Positions 11,801-22,800 of a DNA stretch of 64,000 nt are shown one piece after another (the first letter of the stretch is position 1; each line of letters begins with the position of its first letter). The position numbers and the translations under genes were made by a program. The notes under the pieces are model-generated. The model made no database searches and was not told the DNA's origin. It saw only the letters and a program-made list of their open reading frames with translations. This DNA comes from Nectonema munidae (taxonomy: Eukaryota > Nematomorpha > Nectonematoida > Nectonematidae), in the NCBI GenBank assembly GCA_030549495.1, contig JAUIRK010000830.1, positions 1-64,000 of the forward strand, in the 5' to 3' direction.

Positions 11801-13227
11801 GTGGTTCATAGTCAAAACGCCGCGATCATTTGGATAAAGGCTTGATTTGGTTTAAATTAGATTTTTTGGTTTTAATTGTTTAACTGCATATTTTAAGGGA
11901 TACTCTAAAATTAAAGGGTTACTTTTTCTCGGATGGAGTCTGGTCAAAACAGTGGAGATGACAGACAGATAGGAATGTTTCAAGCATCAAACTAAATGGT
12001 TGCTTCTATTCTAGCTCTGGTCTCAGGGCCTGCAAATGAATATCGTGACACTTGAAGAAGGCCCTAAAAACATATACTTATCAATTCATTTAGCCACATG
12101 CGTAAATTTAAAAGCTATTTGATAAGAAAACGAATAACTTGGTTCAAATTTATTATCTTTTGTTTTTGTTGAAAATTAAATTTCTAATGATGCATCCTTA
12201 TACAATACTATAACTTCTCAAATCGGTACGCCTCCATGTTTAAGCTTTTTACAGATTTCTTTCATTGCAATCGCGATATAGCAAAAACGCTATTACTTTT
12301 CTTCAGCAAAAGGTTAGGGTTGTGAACGTAAAAAGCCAACTTAGTGCTGACTAAATTAAAAATTCCTACTTTTAGTACATTTTCGACTCATTTAAGTTAA
12401 AAAAATTATTTTTTAGTTTTTACTCCACCAAAATAAATTCCTTTTCTTGTGACGGGGACGCTTAGAAAGTTTTTTTGAAAAGCGGCAATGGGTCAAAAAG
12501 GGTGTGAAACCCGGATCTAATTTATCTCTATAAGATACAAGACAAAATTGGTTACTTTTTCGCATAATAAAATTCATGACTTTCGTCTTTTTTCAATTAA
12601 TTTAAAAAAGTGAACAGTGATTGTTATTTGTAAAAAATAACTTAGAAGAAGACTGCGCTATCTCTTTAAATACGGTTTAGTTAAAATAGAAAAAGCTACG
12701 AGATTTATTGCAATGATTTCTATGAAAAGTGATGGCACATCATTATGATGGTGATGACGGCAAATTTAGTATACAGACGTTATCTATTTTGCAAACTTTG
12801 CGTCTAACAAGAAAAGTGATTTTGTTTCATCTTTTGATAAGACTAAAAATTTGATTTAAAAAACAAAGTTCTCTCTGCGTCTATTCAGAAATTAGGGCTT
12901 TGAATTGGATAAAGATTTACGACCTTGGACTTGCGAATTTAAATAACAATAAAAGAAATTCTTAAGCTTAGAGAAAATAAGGTTTGTGCACGCAATATAA
13001 ATTTCAAGGTCACTCAATATATTATCTAACTTAAATTCATAACACAAAAGAACAAAAGTTGAGAAATGGGATATTTTGAAAAATTGCGTTCTACGTTTAT
13101 ATAAAAAGTGAACCGATAATTTTTGGTTTGAGTTAGGTTGACATATATTCGCTCAATTTATGATTTACCGAAACCTATCCTTGACTTCTTTAAAAGTTTG
13201 TCTAAGAAATCATTTTCATGCTGTGAT
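11801..13227. other. No recognisable feature
   Basis: AT-rich DNA. The first few hundred bases may be further decayed LINE sequence, but I could not match a motif. Confidence 0.35.
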
Positions 13228-13285
13228 CTGGATGATTAGCTCAGTGACTACGCCTAGTTCTAGAGATGCAGCAAAGCTTCAATCT
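13228..13285 (+). repeat. tRNA-like fragment (SINE head or tRNA pseudogene)
   Basis: GATTAGCTCAGTGACTA resembles a Pol III A box, and 30 bases later GCTTCAATCT resembles a B box. It does not fold as a complete tRNA by eye. Confidence 0.35.
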
Positions 13286-13767
13286 TGTGAAAAGCACTAA
13301 AATATAAACTATAGATCCTATTTGGTGGTAAGAATCGTGCTTGCTTTCAAGTATCAGCATCAAAATCGCATTGTAAAAATCTAAGATTTAAAAAGGTAAT
13401 TTAGTGCTATCTATAAAATAACTCATGAATTGTTAAAAGATGGTGAAACTTGGGTAAGAAAAACATTCGAGATAGAGTGTGGTTAGAGTGTGGTTTTCTT
13501 TCATTTGACTACGTAGATATAAGCGTCGAGTGAAAAAGAAAATCAACTTCCGATTCTTGAAAAATAGGCGATTGTTGGCGATGCCGATAAATCAGCACAT
13601 CCTTCCTCAATCCCAATAGTCCAATTAGATTGCAAAGAATACAGCTAAGTGAAAGCAGTATTTTGATGTCGACAAAGATGACCACTTTACGAGAAAACAT
13701 AACAACTCAAGTGATGCGTAAATTGAAACTTCCGGTGAAAAAGCGTAAAAAAATATTAGATTGAAAA

Positions 13768-13840
13768 TTAGCCCTTCACGACTATTGATGAGTGGTCTCG
13801 CGTACAAATTCCAGTAAATTTGAAGACAATCCTCCACAAT
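13768..13840 (-). CDS. QDPR: Probable last exon of QDPR
   Basis: After an acceptor ending CTTCTGAAG, the frame set by the previous exon reads [18 protein letters not shown] and ends VVKG-stop. This lines up loosely with the family C-terminus (FLKWTxGxxRPSSGSLLK). The product would lack the last dozen residues (VTTEGRTELTPAYF in human). Frame, position and spacing support it; sequence identity is weak. Confidence 0.5.
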
Positions 13841-16800
13841 CTTCAGAAGGTTTTTTCGAGGAAGTGAAAGTTTTTATGCCAAACATTACAAAATTTGGTG
13901 GGAGATTTATGGTGTACTTTTATGGATAGCATTTTGAAAAATAAAACAAAAATTTATTCAAAGATAATAAATACAAAAGGATCATTTTTCAAAATAAAAT
14001 AAAATTAGAAAAGAGTGAACGAACAGACATTTAAAAATGGAATATAAAGATAGTGAGAGGTTTCAATCAAGAGGATCGAATGTTGTAATGGAATGAGAGG
14101 TAGTGATTTTAATGAGAGAACCACTTTTTGGCCTGAACTCTATCGAATTACACCAAATGACCATTTTTCTTAAAAACGATAAAATAAGTAAAATAACGCA
14201 AAGAGGACTAACATGAGAGTATTTCATTAGATATAATCATAGGAAAGAACACTTTACTCCCAATGAAGTAAGGATCTAGCATATTTGTAAAAAGGGCCGT
14301 ATAAGTGAAAGATGTGTCAGAGAAAATACTAGAATAAAGGATATAAAAATAAATGTTAGAAAGCCAAAGCAATTAAATTCGGCAGAAATAAGAACAGTGC
14401 TTTACAGTAAGATAAAAATGTCTATTCTATGGGACTAATTAATATCGAGGAATAAAAAGGATCCTGGAAATCTTCAACTAGTTAACTGCATCAAGTTGCT
14501 CAGATCTTCATGAAACGCGCTTTACCTTTTCATAGTGATAAAAAAACATTCAATCGATGAGCAAATTTTAAGATTCCTTCTTTGCTTTTTTATACCTCGC
14601 TGTTTATCTTATCACTTGGATCGCATTTAGGGCATGCGTAAGTGAAGCAAAATAAATAAAACATTGAATATTTTGTTGTTTTCTGAGGAAACATTTTTCA
14701 CGAATTAATTTACTGCTTTACATGTAAAAGGCATTTATGCAAGAAAATTCTGATAAATATCCTGCTTCCTCTTATGATGGACAAATTGGCAAGGCGATAA
14801 GGAGTCTATTATATCTCACACGTAGTATTTTCATAGTGACTGCTTGCTTACCTCTTTCCAATAACATAAAGGCAAAATGAAGAAAGCCCTGGAATCTTCT
14901 TCAAATGGTGTTAACTAAATCCAGTTTCAAATTGCTTGGCCGCATATCAGTAGACTTTTGGAAGCCACTGACCGGGGCCAAATTGGAAAATTTTGGAACT
15001 AGAAAACTAAATTAAATAATAGAAGAACTTGATTCCTGGCGGTATCTCTTTTGAAATACAGAAACATTTTTTGGGCAAATATTGGCCCTTCTTCGCTCTC
15101 TTGTGATCAAAATGTGAAATGAGAAAGTGGATTTAAAAAATAAATTATATACTCGGCAACATCTTTCAATGGGGTCCACTTTGAGAAATCGGCTTTCGGC
15201 ATATTCTTCCTGTTCATTTCGGTGTCCAAGGTATTTCTAAATCGAGAAAGGAGATGAACATGTCGCAAAAAAGATTTGAAATTTACGGTAATATAGCGAA
15301 AACATGAGAATTTGCAGGAAGGCCAGATGTGCTCGCAGACAAGCATTTAGTTAAATGATGCACGGCAGATTTCGCTGTCGAATAAGCGATCATCGTAGGA
15401 TTGGCAGAAAGTGCAGGAAGAGCTCCTGGCAACACCAATAAGCCGTTTTCACAGAGATGCAAGGAAGCGATTCGGGAAGAAATATACGATGTCCAGACAC
15501 TTTGAGACAAACTTGTGTCGCAATTTTCAATGAAATCTATCAAACAAAATATAAATATACAGTTATCATTAGAGCACGAGAAAGTCAATAAAGCCAATTT
15601 CTATAAAATTAATCTCTAACCTTTAAAAAAGTCGAAACAAAGATGGATAGAGTGTGAATCAAACAAAAATATAAAGTCAATTTTTCAAATTTAGCTCAAT
15701 AAAGTCAATTTCCAATCGTTTTTATTGAAAAATATTCAAAATACCCTGACACTGATTGGAGCGTTGATACCTTAAATTCAAAAATTTATAAAGAAGAAAA
15801 AGTTTAAATGAAAAGGTTGATAAAATATGTAAGAGTCCAACTTCCCTCACAATACACATCATTATGAATATGTTGATAACGCTTTTATATTAATACTGAA
15901 TGCGTATGAATGAGAGTAGCCAGATTTGTAGAACATGTTATAAAAGTTAGTTAAAACAAGACGAAAAAAGTGATTCCAAGAACTGACGCTTTGTGCATAA
16001 GTTTGCTTTTGCGTTGCGATATTTGTGTAATCGCACGTCATTGTGAGTGAGAAAGTGTAGTAGAGGGGAAGATAGGCCAGCTAGAGAGGGAAAGTTGCTC
16101 ACACACAATGCATGAAAACTTACTTGAGAGATTTTCAGACTTTAGATTTCCGAAATGGGACTAGAGCTCATTTGTTTGACATATGTTTTATCTTATATGC
16201 CTGATGTGACTGAAAGAATGAGAAGCATAGAGAAAGTGAACATGTGACACATTTCTGTATGACACCTTTTTGATTTCAATCTTAGTCGCATAGAATTCTT
16301 GTTTTTTAAAAATTATCCCAAAAACTGCGAAGTTTTTTCTTTACAAAAAGTTAAAGAAATCATATTTAAACTTCCTGAAGAGTTTACTTCAACTCCTAAA
16401 AATGAACTCTATTGCAAACTTTTTAATTTTTTTGTTGAAAGTCATAGAAAGACTGAAAAACGTAGAGAAATTTAATAGAAAGAGAAAATTTGTGCTTCTC
16501 ATTAGTGATGCAGCTACTACTGAGGTGGAATGGCAGATTGGTTGAGATGATCGAACGGAAGCCTCTGGGTTCGATTCCTTATCGATACCAATTTGTTCAT
16601 AGTTTGACATAAGCCGACATCAGTTACAGTCAATGAAAATACACCCACGGTACCTACATGAAAAAAGTTGGAAAAATGTTAAAAAATTTGTACTCCTGTT
16701 TGTTTCATGTTTTTTGCTTAGCACTTTTTGCATAACTGTTGCCTGAATGTGAGATCAAAATTTGAAAGTGTAGATAATTTGATAGCTCGTATCAAAATGT

Positions 16801-19800
16801 TGATAGTTAAGAACAAAGAGAGACAAAATATTTTCAATGAAATAGGCTTACCACATAAACGCATTGTAACTAGATAGGCATCCTGGTTAAAGTCAGCGTT
16901 TTGGTATGTCGAAAAGTTTGTCGAAGTCAAAAGAATTGTGCTGGACTTCTCTGTTGCCGGACTTATTATTGATAGAGCAAAAAAACCCTTGTTGTTTCTT
17001 CTATACCGGACGATTTGAAAGAAATTTTGAAGTACAAACATTTACTGGATTTGGTTGAAAAATGCAAAGATGAAGGTTATTGTGTTCAGAAAGCAGATGA
17101 AGTTTTATCACAACTAAACATAGCAAATGATGTGTGTGATTTAAATACACACATTCAAAAAAGATTAGAAGATAACAAAGTCTGATGTTAGCCCTTTGCT
17201 ATACTGTTTACTTGAAAATGGAGAATCCACATCAATAAAAGTAGAAAGAAGTTTTTATATGTTCAACAACATATTAAATAAAAATAGCAACTTTAATGAC
17301 GAGAATGTTAGTAAATACCTACTTATGACATTTTACATGATATCAGCTGATCTTCGTAAAATAAAGTTCTAATTTTGTTGGTCAATTGATTTTTAAGTTA
17401 ATAAAGACAATATTAAAGGGTAATTTTTCAACTTTTTAGCTCAATATTTTTCGCGCTGTAGATCATAAAGGTTCAACATACAATTCATTCTTGAAATGAT
17501 AGAGTTTACTTAGAAAACCCAAACCAAGGTTTAAGTGTTAAAGACTATAAATGAACATTCTCGATTTATTCAGTTGACATCAAAAGGAGTTTAATTATAA
17601 TTAGATGAAGACTGCAACAAAGTGCGAAGGTCGTTAGTCGCGAGATAAACACAAAATTCAAGGAAAACTTTTTCGCCCCTAATAATAATTTGAGCGTGAC
17701 ACAGAGTTTCAGCTGCTAATCCTTTTTTGCATTCTCTCCTTCGCCATTAACATAATAATTGCATCATAATAACTTCAGATTCGAAGACTTTTAGAAAAAC
17801 TATTGCGCTTAAAAAAGAAACAAATTTCTACATCAAATATGAAAAAGGAATGCATTGATGGGAATTTTTGAGTAGATACGATTTTAAACTTTTCGCCCCC
17901 TTCCTCTAGACTACAAGCATTGTGCGCCCCTGGAATAAGGGCAGTTTAATGTTATCTTTTATACCGCAAAATCAACTCATAAATAAAAAACAAGATATAA
18001 ATGCATCTTATCTTTGGCTAAATAATGTTGACTGCTTTTTAAAACAGAATGGTTTTGAATAGAACAAAAAATGGTAGATCGTTTAATGGAAAGGTTTGTT
18101 TGAGAGATAGAGTGTCCCTGTACTCTAAGATTAGACGTGTTATAGCTTTATATGTATTTGTTAGGCTTTCTTTGTGTTTGCCCAGGAAGTTCCTAATAGG
18201 GCTTTGAGTATATTGAGCGTTTTACTTGTTGATTCTTTGGTGAGTTTGGGGTCAGATGTGATATCTACGATTTTTGGGTGTGTGATAGCGTTGTTGATTT
18301 TTGTGTTGTGTAAAGAGTGTTGCTTGTGACTTTGTGTGGTTAATTTTGAGTTGATTATCGACGAGTCATTTGTGTATATTGTCAATGTATGTTTGCGCGT
18401 TGAGAGTGGCTTTTGTGATGCTTTGGTTAGTGGATGTAATGGTGATGTCTGCGTAAGTAAAAACGCTACTTGGTTGATTGTGTGAGCAGGCATGTCATTC
18501 ATGTAAATGTTGGATAATATGGGGGAGAGAGGTCCCTTGGGATACCCCTGTCCCTCTGTGCAATGAGATGGTAGTGTTATGTTTTGTATAAGTGTTTCTG
18601 CCGTTAGCTAGAAATCTGACATATTGAGTGTTGATCTTTGTTTTGTGAATAGAGAAGATGGATATCAAGCGTGTCAAAGGCGTTGCTTAGACCTGGAGTT
18701 GTAGTGATAGTGCGGAGGAAGGGTTTTTTTTTGTTGTAACCTTCTTCAATAATCTTGTGAATAGATTGAAGAGCCGTTGTAGTGAATGCATTTCTTGAAT
18801 CCATGCTGATGTGCGGTGTTAGGGGTGCGATCCCAAAGGGGCTAAGTGCAAAACAGAAGTGAATGTCTTTTATATTCTTATATGTCTATGAATGTGTTTT
18901 ATGTTCAGACGTGAGTTCTGTATACTTCGTGTTTTCGTGGATGTATGTTATTAAGCCGCCGTCTGTTGAATTTCTGTTTCGGTCCGTTCTGATGTGTGTG
19001 TAAAGTGGAAAGCGAGGGGTTTTACTGTTTGGGTTGAATTTGGTTTTTTGGATAGTAATGATGTTTGGGTTAAGTTGTTTGGTGAGAAATGTGATTTTGT
19101 TTGAGATGCCGTTGATGTTAATTTGCAATATTTTGACTTGAATGTTTTGTTTGTGTGTGGTGAGTAAGAGGATGAGATTGCGTGGTGATTGAAGTATGGT
19201 GGGCTTTGTGGTGGTGAGGAGGTTTGTTGATTTTTGGATGAGGGTTTAGAGTTGTAGGTTGAACATGTTGTGTGTTGTAGGTTATTGCCAAATTAGTTCT
19301 GAGACGGTGAGAATGTGAGAGTGATTTGCGCAGGTCCAATTAGTGTTGTAAGATTTGAGGAGTATGTTTGAGCATTTAAGATGAATCCAGTATGTGGGGA
19401 TGTATGTTTACATTTAATACTGCATGAGTTTTTGTATATATATATTTCAGGGGCGCACATCCTCAAAATTATTGGGGGGGGGGGCGAAATTTTTTTGTTG
19501 CAATTTTCAAAATTAGTGGTCTGGAAATACCACGGGAGACCAAATATTCAAGCAATCCTTTAAAAGATCCTCAGACATTCGCCCCATTCTTTTTATAAGA
19601 CAATTCGCCCCATTATTTTCATAAGGCAGTTCTTCCCATGGACAATTCGCCCCATTATTTTCATAGGACAATTCGCCCCATTATTTTCATAAGACCGTTC
19701 GTCCCATGGACAATTCGCCCCATTATTTTCATAAGACATTTTGTCTCATGGACAATTCGCCTAACTATTTTCATAAAACAATTTGCCCCATTATTTTCAT

Positions 19801-22800
19801 AAAATAATTCGCCTCATAATTTTCATAAGACGAGATGCCTCATGCTCAATTTGCCCCATTATTTTTATAAGAGAATGCGCTCTATTATTTTTATAAGACA
19901 ATTCCTTCCATTAAAAATTTGCTCTATTTTTATAAAACAATTCTTGCCATAGACAATTTACTCTATTTATGCAGATCAATTAGCACTATTGTTTTATAAA
20001 ACCGTTTTTTCAATTTTTTTAGACTCTTACGCTTTTTTCATAAGACTATTTTTCGTAAAACGGTTTGGCATATGAACGTTTTGCCTAATATCACAACTCA
20101 TCTCAATAAAAATAGCTATATTTTAATTTTATTTAGTTTTTTGAAAATTTTTTTTTGAAAGGCAGTTATTTTATAAATGAAACAAATATTTAAAATTTTT
20201 AAACAAAATAAAAATTAATATCTTGTAATTGTAATATCATTGTAATTATCTTTTTCTTCAATTTCATCATCAATAATTTAAAATTATTTAAAAGTGATAA
20301 AAAAATTAACAGATAAAATAATTAATTTGAAATAATTTAATAGAGATAAAATAAACAAGAATATAAAATTTTTTAATAATTTTTCACATATAATAAACAA
20401 AGATGGATGAAACAAATAGCCTATGAGACAATTTGTCCATGGGGCGAATTGTCTATGGGGCGAATTATCTATGGGGCGAATTGTCTATGGGGCAAAATGT
20501 CTGCCGACCCTTTAAAATAGAGTGTATTCAGCGCATAACTAAAGTCCTAAATTTATAAGACTACTTTATATTTTTTTTTACAAAATTAGTGAATTTAAAT
20601 ACTATACTTCCAGCGAAAATATTTTAATTAAGTTTGCAGAATATACACTAGTTTAAAAAAATCCAAAATTGTTAGGGGGTGGAATATGCTTTTCATTTGA
20701 AAAATGAAGTAGTCTACCAGGCACATTACAGGAATTGATGAAAGGATATTTGATTCATAGAAAAAACAAATAACTGAAGGTTAGATAGTTTTATGAGTGA
20801 ATGTAGTCTAAAGGCAAAGAGTCTACTAGACACCATGCGATGTTTATATGAAAAAATGTGATTGATTCAGGGGCAAGTGTATAAAATGAAATTATAATTG
20901 TGCAAACAAAAAATTAAGATCGCATTATTTCATTTTACTCAGCATCATTCAAAAATAGTTTAAAAGCTAAATTGATACAAGCCACAAAAAGTAAAATAAC
21001 TTTTAACATTTTGCAATGATTTGCCTTTTATAATAAATTTTAAGGAAAAAAAGTTTATCAGAAAAAGTTATAGAGCTTCAACAAAAACTAAAAAATTTTA
21101 GGGTAGAACTTAAGTTTTTGGAAACTAATTTGACGTACCCCCCTACAGCATACTCTATAGGTGGCATGGCAGGTTGGTTGAGATGATGGACTTAGCACGG
21201 AAGCCTCTGGATTCGATTCCTCATCAATACGAATTTGTTCATAGTTTGACATAAGCGGTACATCAGTGCCTTGTCAACAAAAATACACCCGATGTACCTT
21301 ACCTTTTACTTAAAATTGAAAAATTTGCTACATAATTAACATAAGAGAGAAAGGAAAGAAAATAAACTAATAAAGCAATTTTATCTATTTTAAAATGGGA
21401 CCGTCTGTTCTCAGAATAATTTCAAAATAATAGGAGGCATAAAGATTTAGAGTTTATTTGATATTTTCAAATTTTTATAAACAGCAAAAGCCAACATTTA
21501 AGTAGCTAGCCCTTTTAATTAAAAAATTATTTAATCTAACGGTCGATAGACATTTCGCCCCAAAAACAATTTGCCCCCTGGACAAATTGTCTCATAGGCT
21601 ATTTGTTTCACCCATCTTTGCTTATGTGTAAAATTATTAAAAAATTTTATATTCTTGTTTATTTTATCTCTATTAAATTATTTCAAATTAATCATTTTAT
21701 CTCTTAATTTTTTAGAATTGTCCATGAGACAAAATGTCTTATGAAAATAACGGGGCGAATTGTCCGTGAAACAAAATGTCTTATGAAATAATGGGGCGAA
21801 TTGTCCATGGGACGAACTGTCTTATGAAAATAATGGGGCGAAATATCCGAGGACCAAACTAACATAAATAAAGTATACGAGAAAAGGAAATCATTGCGTT
21901 TTTTTTAATATTTCTGTCTACAAATAAAATTCTGACAGCTGTCATAAATAGATCAAGTACATTTTTAACAACTGAAACGTTTTGTTTCGATATTATATTT
22001 TACTATAATAATCAACAAATTTTCTTTAAAAAAGGTATTTGATTATGTACATTGTTACTTATAAAATTTAACAATCGAACATTATAAAAGATATCTCTGC
22101 TCAAATATTAAGAAAATAGAGTATTCTTGTATTTAACCCGAATAGATAATCAAAATATTCATTCTCAAATAATTATTGAAAAAATTAAAGTTTTCAAATG
22201 TTACAAAATAAGGTGACTTATTCAGTCATAAAGTTTGGCCCAACCAAAAACGGCTGCGATCGCCGAACTTGCGAACGGGGGAATTGTTGTCGAGATGAGA
22301 TAAATGAGTTGTGTCTCCATTTGTGGCTCTTTTGGCATTATTTTTAATCTTAGAAAATGCGTATTCATTAGCATTCAGCAAGGAATAAGGAGGTTAGTAC
22401 TTTATTGTAATTTGTGCGTCAAAATCATGAAGGTTAATTTTTTATGAATTTGACAATAATCCATCATACGAACCAATCAGTATCAATCAAATGTTCCTTT
22501 ATAACTTATCTTTATATAATCGAACACTATTTTTGCAGAATTATAATTTATTTCTATCAGCTAAAGTGAGCCTTATTAAATTTTATTTTTTGACAAGCTT
22601 TAAATAAAGTTGGCGGCATTTTTTGAAAGTTTATGAATAAAAGCAGACTACTAGACTAGAATGAAGTTTGGTTTATTTTTTCTTTATTTTTTGCTAGAAA
22701 TATTTCCTTCATGATGAAAACTAAGTATTATTGAGAACCCTAAATTTAAAAAAGTTTTAAAAAATACACACATAATTAAGATAAAATTTTAAAACGGTTT

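Noticed and set aside
13509-13700. 63-codon minus-strand frame as part of QDPR
   Set aside because: No similarity to the C-terminus of the enzyme; the nearby 13768-13840 segment fits phase and motif better.
16523-16600. tRNA gene call for the A/B-box sequences at 16523, 21160, 27181 and 44858
   Set aside because: The acceptor stems do not pair by eye, and two copies share a non-tRNA body, so SINEs fit better.
19566-20509. Regular repeats around ACAATTCGCCCC considered as a CRISPR-like array
   Set aside because: The genome is eukaryotic, there are no unique spacers between units, and terminal inverted repeats with a target duplication show a MITE.
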